Source of the DNA: CG1-02-35-72 sp045046885
Lineage (GTDB): Bacteria > Bacteroidota > Bacteroidia > Flavobacteriales > Flavobacteriaceae
Direction: 5' to 3'
NCBI GenBank assembly: GCA_045046885.1
Contig: JASFYX010000009.1
Coordinates: 1-64,000, forward strand
DNA length: 64,000 bases
Made by a program: the position numbers and the translations under genes. Shown in pieces: positions 27,331 through 34,907 of this stretch. Each line of letters starts with the position of its first letter. Positions within the stretch are counted from its first letter, which is position 1. The notes under the pieces are model-generated. The model searched no databases, had not been told where the DNA came from, and saw only the letters and a program-made list of their open reading frames with translations.

Positions 27331-27744
27331 CTACTCCTTTAAAGTTCTCATATAGTTAACAATTAACCAGCGATCTTCATCATCAGGTAATTTCTTTTTA
27401 AATTTAGGCATATCATCTCTGCCTGTTGTTATTTTGTAAAAAAGAGCCCCGTCTGTTTGGTTTTGAGTGTCATCAGAAGAAAAATCTCCTAAATCACCTT
27501 CTTGTTCTTCTGCTTTAGGGCCATCTCCATAACCTTCTTTACCATGACAAGATTTACAGTGTTTAGAATATAAAGATTTACCAATAGACATGTTTTCTTT
27601 ATCAGTTGCATCTGTTGGGTTTTCCATTGTTTTGTATTCTGCAGGTACTTTCCATTCCTTTTCTTGATTAGGAGACGATTTGAATGACGTTAATGCAAAA
27701 GTAACCATCAAGACTATTAATAAAATTGATTTAATGTGTTTCAT
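27331..27744 (-). CDS. Periplasmic monohaem cytochrome c
   Basis: This 137-residue protein has a signal peptide or N-terminal anchor (about 5-21) and a class I cytochrome c domain. The haem site is Cys63-Cys66-His67 in KHCKSCHGKEGYGDGP, with a candidate Met ligand in GRDDMPKFKKKL, followed by the C-terminal helix DEDRWLIVNYMRTL. It is the last gene of the operon, 2 bp after the anchored protein at 27747. It probably takes or donates electrons for the NrfCD-like membrane complex and may shuttle within the periplasm. The mature N-terminus is acidic and proline-poor with no other domain. Confidence 0.93.
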   Translation of the reverse strand: MKHIKSILLIVLMVTFALTSFKSSPNQEKEWKVPAEYKTMENPTDATDKENMSIGKSLYSKHCKSCHGKEGYGDGPKAEEQEGDLGDFSSDDTQNQTDGALFYKITTGRDDMPKFKKKLPDDEDRWLIVNYMRTLKE

Positions 27745-27746
27745 AA

Positions 27747-28610
27747 TTATACGTTTTTTTGTTTTGAGATTTTATATAAATTAAAAATTAAGTAAAATAA
27801 TGTCAGCCAAATACCAAATATAAGCAAATTCGGAATTATAAGATCTGCCCAAGGAGCTTTTTGTGGTGGCGACCACATAGTACGTTGGTCAAAAGTAGAG
27901 AGGTCTTTTATAACTGAGCCTATATTTGTGTTAACCACAGTTTTTATAGTGCCATAATCGTCACTGTCATCTAAAACTACCTCATAGTTTAATTTACCAT
28001 CAATACCTGGCATTTTAACAGTAATAGGTACATTAATTGTGCCGTCTTTATCTGTAAAATAAGGCCCTTCTCCAATGGTTAATGGCGAAAATAAGCGTTG
28101 TAAATTAACTTTTAATTCAACACCTTCTAAAGGCTTGTTTTGAGCGTCGGTAAAAGTGGCTGAAATTACCGGATTTTTACTGTCTCCTTTTAACTCTGCT
28201 GTTAAATTAGCTACTTTAACACTTATGCTTTTAGAGGCTTTCTTAAACTTCTTAGAGCCTTTATGACTCACTTTAAAGTTATCACTTTCTAATATATTTT
28301 TAAAAGCTTTATTTACATTGATTTTTGCTTTTCCCGCTTTGTTTAAGGTTACTTTTCCTAATAAATCAATACTGTCGTTTTCAAACGTTTGATAGACATT
28401 TAATTCGAGTCCCTTTGCAGCTTTATATTTTCTATGTTCCTTATATTTTCCTGAAATATTTAAGGTATTAACATCCCCTACTTTTATAAAACTAACTTTT
28501 ACTCTTGCTTTTAGCTTTTTTTGAGCATTAGTTGTAACGCTAAAAAAGCTCATAAATATAGTACAAACAATTACTATAATTAATTTACTGTTTGTTATAT
28601 TATTCTTCAT
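27747..28610 (-). CDS. Membrane-anchored periplasmic protein of unknown function
   Basis: I do not recognise this 287-residue protein as a named family. It has a signal peptide (about 1-30, ending TNAQ). A lysine-rich beta-type periplasmic region of about 220 residues has two repeat-like halves: an N-terminal GKVTLNKAGKAKINV stretch, then VISATFTDAQNKPLEGVELK, which resembles an Ig/CNA-B-like fold. One C-terminal membrane helix (LIIPNLLIFGIWLTLFYLIF) is followed by a short basic tail. The ATG at 28610 overlaps the nrfD-like stop by 11 bp; upstream codons in the frame lie inside that gene and are not used. Context suggests an accessory subunit of the membrane complex. Confidence 0.85.
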   Translation of the reverse strand: MKNNITNSKLIIVIVCTIFMSFFSVTTNAQKKLKARVKVSFIKVGDVNTLNISGKYKEHRKYKAAKGLELNVYQTFENDSIDLLGKVTLNKAGKAKINVNKAFKNILESDNFKVSHKGSKKFKKASKSISVKVANLTAELKGDSKNPVISATFTDAQNKPLEGVELKVNLQRLFSPLTIGEGPYFTDKDGTINVPITVKMPGIDGKLNYEVVLDDSDDYGTIKTVVNTNIGSVIKDLSTFDQRTMWSPPQKAPWADLIIPNLLIFGIWLTLFYLIFNLYKISKQKNV

Positions 28611-29919
28611 CTTGAGTTGTATTTTTAGGTTCTTCAATACCAAGTTCTTCGGCAGTTTCGTGAATTGGAATAATTGGCACATATCGTACTAAAAGCGTAA
28701 CAATAAGCATTGCTCCTGCTAAAGTACCCCATGTTATTAGCCATTCCAAATGAGTTGGTGAATAATGATGCCATGATTCTGGCACTCCTTGTTTTGGCAA
28801 AAATGGATGCAACAAAGTAGGAATAACTATTATATAACGTTTCCACCATGCGCCTACTACAACAGCAATTCCTATGAAAAATAAGGGTAATGGTTTCCTC
28901 ATTTTTTTAAATAATAATAGAATTGCAGGTATTACGAGACCTCCTAAAATTGCCGACCAAAACAGTAATGCCTCATCACCAATAAACAGCGATTTTAAAT
29001 GTATGGCTTCACTCTCTCTCATTTTTAAGGCAGGTACTAAAAATTCATTTACATTAAAATAAATATAAATTAATATTAGTAAAACTAATAGTTTGCCCAT
29101 AATGTCAAAATGAAAATCGGTAATATATTCTTGTAAATTATGTGTTCTTCTTAAAATATACATTACAGATATAACGGCTCCTGCTCCAGCCACAAATGCC
29201 CCTGCAATAAAATAGGGACCAAAGTTAGAACTATCCCATCCCGGTCTATAAGTGGCGGCAAATAACCAAGCTGTTACGGTATGAATACCAAAAGCAACAG
29301 GGATAATTAATACTGATAAAGTTTTAATAGACCAGTTGTAAATACTTTTTTGTTCTTTAGTACCACTCCAGTTTAAAGAAAATCTAGCGTAAATTTTTGA
29401 TAGTTTTTTATTGCTTTTAAATTTTCTACGGAGAATTTGTAAATCCGGTAATAACGGAAAATAAAGCAATAAAACACTTATAGTTAAATATGTGGTAACT
29501 ACAATAACATCCCAAACAATGGGCGATTGTAATCTGCCGTGTAAAAATAAGTTGAGAATCCTATCAGGACGCCCCATATCTATAATAATAGTTAAGCCAC
29601 CCATAATAATAGCGGCTACCGCTATAATTTCTGATATTCTTGTTAAAGGTGTTGCCCAAGTAACTCCAGATAATCTCAACACGGCTGTTACCAATGAACC
29701 TACCAAACTAATGGCTACAAAAAACACAAAGTTAGATATGTAAATACCCCATAAAGAATAATCGCGCATACCTGTTATTATCAGTCCTTCTGTAAATTGC
29801 AAATAATAAGCATAAATAGCTCCAATTATAATTACCAATAAAAATCCTATCCAGATTTTGCCATAAAGACCAAACTTTTTTGGAGCTAAATCATCTGTTA
29901 ATTGTTCGAAAGTTTTCAT
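28600..29919 (-). CDS. NrfD/PsrC-like quinol dehydrogenase membrane subunit
   Basis: This 439-residue integral membrane protein has about nine or ten helices in the NrfD/PsrC/ActC pattern, with GMRDYSLWGIYISNFVFFV and MGRPDRILNLFLHGRLQSP being typical of the family (the latter near the quinone pocket). Family members exchange electrons between the quinone pool and an Fe-S partner, here the protein encoded just upstream. Its ATG overlaps the stop of that gene by 4 bp (ATGA). Unlike Psr or alternative complex III operons, no molybdopterin subunit accompanies it. An acidic cytoplasmic C-terminus ends the protein. Confidence 0.93.
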   Translation of the reverse strand: MKTFEQLTDDLAPKKFGLYGKIWIGFLLVIIIGAIYAYYLQFTEGLIITGMRDYSLWGIYISNFVFFVAISLVGSLVTAVLRLSGVTWATPLTRISEIIAVAAIIMGGLTIIIDMGRPDRILNLFLHGRLQSPIVWDVIVVTTYLTISVLLLYFPLLPDLQILRRKFKSNKKLSKIYARFSLNWSGTKEQKSIYNWSIKTLSVLIIPVAFGIHTVTAWLFAATYRPGWDSSNFGPYFIAGAFVAGAGAVISVMYILRRTHNLQEYITDFHFDIMGKLLVLLILIYIYFNVNEFLVPALKMRESEAIHLKSLFIGDEALLFWSAILGGLVIPAILLLFKKMRKPLPLFFIGIAVVVGAWWKRYIIVIPTLLHPFLPKQGVPESWHHYSPTHLEWLITWGTLAGAMLIVTLLVRYVPIIPIHETAEELGIEEPKNTTQDEE

Positions 29920-30845
29920 GATTTTTTAGCTTTTGGTACAGATTCAAATTCTGTATAGTTTTCTAATCCTTTTTCAAAATCCTCTTGTCTGTCTTTAGGA
30001 GGCAGGTAATAAACACTAGGCATAGTGCCTAAATCTTCCATAAGCCTGTAACCGGCATTATCTTTTAGCAACTTTCTAAATTGGAAAGTTTCATCGCCAT
30101 TGGTTACGGTGTCTTCATACATATCACCAAAGAAATAAACGCCATTTGGACAAGCAGAAACACAATGTGGTAATTTTTCTTGTGCAATCATGTGCGGACA
30201 AAAATCACATTTATCAACCGTACCTCTAACACTGGGTGCGCCAGCATGATCAGGTGTATATTTCATATTAGCAACTACTTCACCCTGTTCTGGTTCAGAC
30301 CAGTTAAATACCCTTACAGAATAGGGGCAAGCAGCCATACAAAAACGGCAGCCTATACAGCGTTCGTTATCTATTAAAACAATACCATCTCTACGTTTAA
30401 AAGTGGCATCTACCGGGCAAACTTTTACGCAAGCAGGTTGATCGCAATGTTGGCATAAAGAAGGCATCCAGTAAGGTGATGATTCTGGATTGTCTTGCAT
30501 TTTATAAACTTTTAGCCAAGCGTTGTCGCCAGTTACAAAATGGTTTTTGTTACAAGCACTAACACATTGTTTAGCATTTTTACATCTGGCCAAATCTATA
30601 ACCATTACAAACTTCCTGTTAGGGAATCCTTCTCTAACGTTGTAATCATCGCCTTTAAGCGCTGAGTGTTCTTCTACTTTAGATACGGGAACTTTTATTA
30701 AATTTCCATCTGTATCCATTAATTCTACCATTTCTTCTTCTCTTAGAGATTTAGCAACAGCAGTTCCTCCAATGGCGGTTAATAAACCCAATTTTAAACC
30801 TTGGGATATAAAATTCCGTCTTGTTTTTTCATCTTTTTCTTTCAT
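29916..30845 (-). CDS. NrfC-like 4Fe-4S ferredoxin, Tat-exported
   Basis: This 309-residue Fe-S protein carries an N-terminal twin-arginine signal (KTRRNFISQGLKLG), so it is predicted to be exported folded. Four cysteine clusters are visible: Cys88-Cys94-Cys98, Cys131/134/139/143, Cys163/166/169/173 and Cys213/216/228/232. The first has CKNAKQCVSAC where CxxCxxCxxxC is usual; Ala91 replaces the second Cys, so this site may hold a [3Fe-4S] cluster. The 35-75 region (ELMDTDGNLIKVPVSKV) is resembled by the small protein encoded upstream. It would pass electrons between the NrfD-like subunit and periplasmic cytochromes. Confidence 0.93.
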   Translation of the reverse strand: MKEKDEKTRRNFISQGLKLGLLTAIGGTAVAKSLREEEMVELMDTDGNLIKVPVSKVEEHSALKGDDYNVREGFPNRKFVMVIDLARCKNAKQCVSACNKNHFVTGDNAWLKVYKMQDNPESSPYWMPSLCQHCDQPACVKVCPVDATFKRRDGIVLIDNERCIGCRFCMAACPYSVRVFNWSEPEQGEVVANMKYTPDHAGAPSVRGTVDKCDFCPHMIAQEKLPHCVSACPNGVYFFGDMYEDTVTNGDETFQFRKLLKDNAGYRLMEDLGTMPSVYYLPPKDRQEDFEKGLENYTEFESVPKAKKS

Positions 30846-30848
30846 AGA

Positions 30849-31097
30849 CTATTTGTCAGATTTGAGATTTAGCCAACCTAATAAAGATTTATTAGACAAG
30901 TCTTTTTTAACAATGCGTGCTTCTTTTAAAACAGCTTCATCTACTTGAACAGAAGTTCCGTCGGCTCTTAAAAGTGTTTTTACTTTGTTACTTTTTTTAA
31001 TGTCGTTTTTTTGACTAAATCCTAAAAAGGGTAATAAAGCTGTTCCTCCTAGAATAGGAAGGAACTTTCTTCTGGAAATTGTTTTCTTTTTATCCAT
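30849..31097 (-). CDS. Small twin-arginine protein (82 residues)
   Basis: This 82-residue protein has a strong Tat signal (TISRRKFLPILGGTALLPF), no cysteine and no known domain. After the signal, LLRADGTSVQVDEAVLKEAR resembles the pre-cluster stretch of the NrfC-like protein encoded 3 bp downstream (LMDTDGNLIKVPVSKVEE), at about the same distance from the twin arginines. It looks like an Fe-S protein's leader region with the cluster domain missing, ending in SLLGWLNLKSDK. It may be a Tat chaperone-like leader, a small structural subunit or a relic. Genes on both sides are intact and close (15 bp and 3 bp), so it is likely translated. Confidence 0.8.
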   Translation of the reverse strand: MDKKKTISRRKFLPILGGTALLPFLGFSQKNDIKKSNKVKTLLRADGTSVQVDEAVLKEARIVKKDLSNKSLLGWLNLKSDK

Positions 31098-31112
31098 TAT
31101 AAAATTAATTGA

Positions 31113-31955
31113 TTAGAAATTCCACAATCTAGTAATATTGAATCCTATTAAGATATCGCTATTACCCACTTGATTTTGGTTATACATATAATTCTTTTGA
31201 GGGATGATTCCTTTATAGTTTCCTGCAAATACTTGAAAAGCATGAGAGCCTGTAGAAAATTCAAAACCTAAACCAAAACCAGCATAAGGTTGGTTGTATT
31301 TATGTTGTGTAATAGGTTGGCTGTATTCTGCTATAATGGATGTTTGTGGACTTATTTTAGCACGACCACCAAATGATATAGAGAGTTGATCATTTTTCAT
31401 GTTTTCATCAACTATATTATAGTGAGAAAAACTAGGTGCTATTTGCAATGAATAGATTCTATTAAAACGTCTCGAAATAATTATTTGAGAGTAAAAAGAA
31501 TAACGCTCTCTATTGTTTGTAAAGTTTTCTGCTAATCTGGTATCAATGGCTACATTGCCATAATAAGTAACATTGACAGGAATTTTATCTGATCGCATTT
31601 GTCTTAATAGAGCATATCTAGCATTAAAATCTACTAATCTGTTGTCTTTAGTAGTACCAACACCAAGGGTAAGGCGGTTTGTAAATCCATAGTACAAGGC
31701 AAGTCTGATATTTGCAGGAGCCCAAAAACCGAGCATGTCATTTGTACCATTTAAAGTTCCAAATCTATGTTGCATATCAAATTGCAAAGTCCCTTTATTA
31801 TAAACAATACTAGTAGGGTTATCTATAAGCCAAGTATTTTCGAAAGCGGCACGTTGTGGCTTATCTTTTTTTACCGTTTTTTTCTTAGAGTCTTGTGCTA
31901 ATGCTATCATTGGCAACACTAACAATATGGCTAAAATTAATTTTAAATTTTTCAT
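31113..31955 (-). CDS. DUF5777-family outer-membrane beta-barrel protein
   Basis: This 280-residue protein has a cleavable signal peptide (about 1-20, ending ALA|Q). The rest is a run of alternating beta strands (LQFDMQHRFGTLNG, ANIRLALYYGFTNRLTLGVG, GFGLGFEFSTGSHAFQVFAG) ending in NITRLWNF, whose terminal Phe is typical of outer-membrane barrels. It matches the Bacteroidota DUF5777 group. It sits between two electron-transfer genes, so it may provide an outer-membrane conduit or anchoring site for the haem lipoproteins, but that is inference from context only. Confidence 0.85.
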   Translation of the reverse strand: MKNLKLILAILLVLPMIALAQDSKKKTVKKDKPQRAAFENTWLIDNPTSIVYNKGTLQFDMQHRFGTLNGTNDMLGFWAPANIRLALYYGFTNRLTLGVGTTKDNRLVDFNARYALLRQMRSDKIPVNVTYYGNVAIDTRLAENFTNNRERYSFYSQIIISRRFNRIYSLQIAPSFSHYNIVDENMKNDQLSISFGGRAKISPQTSIIAEYSQPITQHKYNQPYAGFGLGFEFSTGSHAFQVFAGNYKGIIPQKNYMYNQNQVGNSDILIGFNITRLWNF

Positions 31956-31965
31956 AGTTTTCTTT

Positions 31966-32352
31966 TTAATTGTTTTTAGCGCCTTGGTCTATCCAGTTAG
32001 AAAATAAAGCTATTTTTACCTTAGATAATGGAGATCCTGGAGGCATAGGATTATCAGCTGCAGGGTCGTGGTTTAACATATCCATTAGTTCGCTACCAGC
32101 CGAATCTCCTGGCACAATGGCTCCTGCTGGAAGACTCATTAATGCATTATAAGAATTGCCTTCTCGTAAATCAGGATTTAAACTGCCGTTATGACAAACA
32201 ATGCAATTAGAGTCAAAAATTGGCTGGATATCTGTTGCAAAAAACACCTCATCAGCACTTGAAGGGTCAACTACCGGATACTTATCGTAATAACAAGATT
32301 CCAGTATTAAACCGATACCGATAATTATTAATAATGTGAAAATCTTTTTCAT
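31966..32352 (-). CDS. Monohaem c-type cytochrome lipoprotein
   Basis: This 128-residue lipoprotein has signal peptide and lipobox LILESC with Cys20 as the lipid-bearing residue. One haem site, Cys50-Cys53-His54, lies in FATDIQPIFDSNCIVCHNG. The whole domain aligns with the C-terminal ninety residues of the pentahaem protein at 24777 (shared FATDIQPIFD, GNSY, MPP and NWI.QGA patterns). It is the first gene of the minus-strand operon, 10 bp before the DUF5777 gene. The promoter region carries the same palindrome as the pentahaem gene. Probable role: electron acceptor or donor anchored at the membrane facing the periplasm or outside. Confidence 0.93.
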   Translation of the reverse strand: MKKIFTLLIIIGIGLILESCYYDKYPVVDPSSADEVFFATDIQPIFDSNCIVCHNGSLNPDLREGNSYNALMSLPAGAIVPGDSAGSELMDMLNHDPAADNPMPPGSPLSKVKIALFSNWIDQGAKNN

Positions 32353-32378
32353 AGTTAGAAATTATTTAAATTAATGCA

Positions 32379-32386
32379 CAAAGGTC
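32379..32386 (-). promoter_or_regulatory. -7-like promoter box of the NrfCD-cytochrome operon
   Basis: On the minus strand GACCTTTG lies 27 bp before the ATG at 32352. It matches TAnnTTTG at seven of the eight consensus-constrained or free positions (G for T at the first) and resembles TACCTTTG of the pentahaem promoter. The remainder of the 302-bp gap 32353-32654 shows no gene. Confidence 0.45.
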
Positions 32387-32409
32387 ATTATTCTATAAGC
32401 TGTTTTATA

Positions 32410-32421
32410 TGATTTTTATCA
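32410..32421. promoter_or_regulatory. Crp/Fnr-type palindrome upstream of the NrfCD-cytochrome operon
   Basis: TGATTTTTATCA (TGAT-N4-ATCA) has its centre 29.5 bp before the -7-like box at 32386, nearly the same spacing as at the pentahaem promoter. It partly overlaps a second perfect inverted repeat, TTTTTATCA-N5-TGATAAAAA (32413-32435). Two overlapping sites could bind one dimer in alternative registers or two regulators. The rest of 32436-32654 is AT-rich with no visible gene. Confidence 0.6.
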
Positions 32422-32654
32422 GATTTTGATAAAAAGTTAAAACTTTGCTTTTATCTCTTATTAATCTTAGTGCAAGCTTTATCTTTATAAAAGGAAACCT
32501 ATAAGTTAATCTTTGTATTTTTTTAATGTAACTTTTGTAACTCAAAGCTAGTTGTTTGTTAGTCTTTATAAATTTAACAAACTACATTGACTTATTTTGC
32601 TTAAATAATAACAAATATACTAATAACCTGAGTTTAAAATTGAGCTTAAAATAA

Positions 32655-33533
32655 TTAATAAACTCTTAAAAGTGGTCTTGTTAAACAAGTTGAGCCGCCA
32701 CCTCCTTTTACACTAATGTCATTCCCTTTATAAACTTTTACTTTACAACTAGCTTCTATTAAAAGCCTTTTGGTTTTAGGATTTTCATCAACTACAACAC
32801 AATGTCTAGGTGCAATAGCTAAAATATTACAACCCATAGAATCAAATTCTTCTTCTGGAACTTCAATGAGTTCAAATCCTCTTTTAAGTAATTCGTTTCT
32901 AAATTTAATAGGCATTAATGGCGAATAAACTACAGCTAAATCCTTATCAACTGGACTAAAAATAGACATCAAATGGAAAACATCTTCTTTGCCTTTATAA
33001 TGGGGTAATTCAACCACAATAACTTCAATTCCTTTAGGTTCTAATAGAACTTTAAGCTGAGAAATACCGCCTTCATTAGTTCTGTAAGTATGACCAACGG
33101 CAATGGTTTTATTGTCTATCCAAGCCACATCGCCTCCTTCTATGGTTCCTGGAGATTGTATTGTCCCTAAAACATTACTATTTTGATTTTTATATTCTTG
33201 GAGATGGGATTTTGGTTCGTTAACTCTTCCTTCCTTTCCCATATTACAAAGTATCATGCCAAAATCTGTAGCAATGGAAGCGTCTCTACAATAAATTGAA
33301 TCTATTTTTACTTTTTTATCGTAGGGAAAGTAACACAATTCAATACCTTCTTCACTTAAACACTTTTTAAAAACTTTATATTCTTCTTCAGCTTTTTCAA
33401 AATTGGGTTGCGATAAATAATTTAATTCCTCCCATTGTTCATTTAAAAGACTCTGAGATACAAATGCGTTTTTTACAGATTTAATATAAACCATTTTTAA
33501 TTTTAAATACTCTGAATGACACGTTGTTTTCAT
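32655..33533 (-). CDS. Arginine deiminase/dimethylargininase-family hydrolase
   Basis: This 292-residue protein belongs to the guanidino-group-modifying superfamily. Candidate catalytic residues are Cys283 in KGGGGSTCLTRPL, His187 in EDVFHLMSIF, and acidic residues in IYCRDAS (Asp84) and GTIEGGDVAWID. Length fits dimethylarginine dimethylaminohydrolase-like enzymes, being shorter than classical arginine deiminase. They release citrulline and ammonia or an amine from arginine or its derivatives. The ATG at 33533 immediately follows the stop of the AdiC-like transporter gene, so uptake and hydrolysis of a guanidino compound are likely coupled. The exact substrate is uncertain. Confidence 0.88.
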   Translation of the reverse strand: MKTTCHSEYLKLKMVYIKSVKNAFVSQSLLNEQWEELNYLSQPNFEKAEEEYKVFKKCLSEEGIELCYFPYDKKVKIDSIYCRDASIATDFGMILCNMGKEGRVNEPKSHLQEYKNQNSNVLGTIQSPGTIEGGDVAWIDNKTIAVGHTYRTNEGGISQLKVLLEPKGIEVIVVELPHYKGKEDVFHLMSIFSPVDKDLAVVYSPLMPIKFRNELLKRGFELIEVPEEEFDSMGCNILAIAPRHCVVVDENPKTKRLLIEASCKVKVYKGNDISVKGGGGSTCLTRPLLRVY

Positions 33534-34841
33534 TTAAATTTTGCGTTTATGCCATTGCATTAAGACGTAAAATGGTATTCCGGCCATTAAAAGTAAAAAC
33601 CCATAAAAAACGGTATCAGATCCTGAACCAAAAATAGCCCATAAAGAATATAGAAACCCTAAAGTGCCTAAAACAAATGTCTTATAAGCATTATTAAAAT
33701 GTAGTTTTTTGTCAATGATAACTATAATGTAAGCAGCTGCCACAAATAAATAAGGAATAAGGGTGGTGAAAACTACTAAATTCGCAAGGAAAGTGAATTG
33801 ATCTACCAATCCTTTAGTGTAATTCATCAACATCACTATTGAGGTTAAAATACTTCCAATTATCAACCCTAAATAAGGAGCGCCATTTTTATTTTCTTTT
33901 TTAAATATTCTGGGAAACATATTATCTTGTGCGGTAGCCATCGGTAATTGACCAGCCATTAAAATCCAACCATTTAAACAACCTATGGCAGCAATGGCTG
34001 CGCCAGCAGCAACAAAATAACCAGCATATACTCCGCCTATTATTTTACCTGCTTCAGCAAATGGAGCGGGTGAATTTTTTAAAACATCGACAGGTAAAAT
34101 ACCAAATAAAACAATTGTTCCTAAAATATAAACCAAAGTGACAATTATAGTCCCAAAAACAGTTGCTCTCGGAATTGTTTTTTCAGGATTTTCAACATTT
34201 GCCGCTGGTATTGAAGCACTCTCTAGTCCTAAAAATGCAAAAAGCGTAAAAGAAGCAGCAGCAGATACTGCCACCCAATCTGAATCTCCTGTTAAATTAA
34301 AAGCTGGGAAATTATCAAAATCAAAAAAGAATAAGCCTACTAAAATAACAAAAGCTAATGGGGCAAGTTTTAAAATTGTTGTTACTACCTGAAATTTACC
34401 AGAAGAAGCAACCCCTCTGCTATTAATCCAAGTGATCACCCAAATTATTGCTAATCCAATAGATACCGCTAAAATTGAATTGGTTTTTAGTGTAGGGAAA
34501 AATACACTTAAGGCGCTTATAACAGCAGTAATTAAGACGGCGTTACTTACCCAAATAGCAATCCAATAACCCCAAGCTACCAAAAACCCGAGAAAATCTC
34601 CAAACCCAGCCTTGGAATAGGCATAAGGCCCTCCACCTATACCAGGAAATAGCTTACTCATATTGCTAAATATTTTAGCTAATATTAAGGCTCCTGCCGC
34701 TGTAAAAAGCCATCCTAATAAACTAATACTTCCATAGCTTGCTAAAGTCGCTGGTAATAAAAATATTCCCGCACCAATCATATTGCCAACAACTAAAGAT
34801 GTTGTTGTTATTAAGCCTATTTTTTTAGGTTTATTGCTCAT
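33534..34841 (-). CDS. APC-family amino-acid permease, AdiC-like
   Basis: This 435-residue transporter has twelve predicted membrane helices. The first helix VVGNMIGAGIFLLPA carries the GxG substrate-binding motif of APC transporters. GGGPYAYSKAGFGDFLGFLVAW and the later ASFTLFAFLGLESASIP segment resemble arginine/agmatine antiporters of the AdiC type. It would exchange a basic amino acid or its product across the inner membrane. The stop is directly adjacent to the start of the arginine deiminase-like gene, which supports a guanidino substrate. It is divergent from the Rieske gene across 66 bp. Confidence 0.9.
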   Translation of the reverse strand: MSNKPKKIGLITTTSLVVGNMIGAGIFLLPATLASYGSISLLGWLFTAAGALILAKIFSNMSKLFPGIGGGPYAYSKAGFGDFLGFLVAWGYWIAIWVSNAVLITAVISALSVFFPTLKTNSILAVSIGLAIIWVITWINSRGVASSGKFQVVTTILKLAPLAFVILVGLFFFDFDNFPAFNLTGDSDWVAVSAAASFTLFAFLGLESASIPAANVENPEKTIPRATVFGTIIVTLVYILGTIVLFGILPVDVLKNSPAPFAEAGKIIGGVYAGYFVAAGAAIAAIGCLNGWILMAGQLPMATAQDNMFPRIFKKENKNGAPYLGLIIGSILTSIVMLMNYTKGLVDQFTFLANLVVFTTLIPYLFVAAAYIIVIIDKKLHFNNAYKTFVLGTLGFLYSLWAIFGSGSDTVFYGFLLLMAGIPFYVLMQWHKRKI

Positions 34842-34907
34842 AAGTATTTTATTAGTTAGTTTATAATTCCCTATTTTAGGGGCGTTTAAATATACAATTT
34901 AAAGTTT

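Noticed and set aside
27747..28682. Longer start of the anchored protein (MCQLFQFTKLPKN...)
   Set aside because: This extension lies within the nrfD-like gene and precedes the signal peptide; the ATG at 28610 fits export.
28634..28849. Minus-strand ORF of 71 codons
   Set aside because: It lies in another frame inside the NrfD-like gene and has no independent support.
28600..32352. Alternative complex III operon
   Set aside because: ActB-like molybdopterin/Fe-S fusion, ActD, a second NrfD-type subunit and the pentahaem ActA are absent from the operon.
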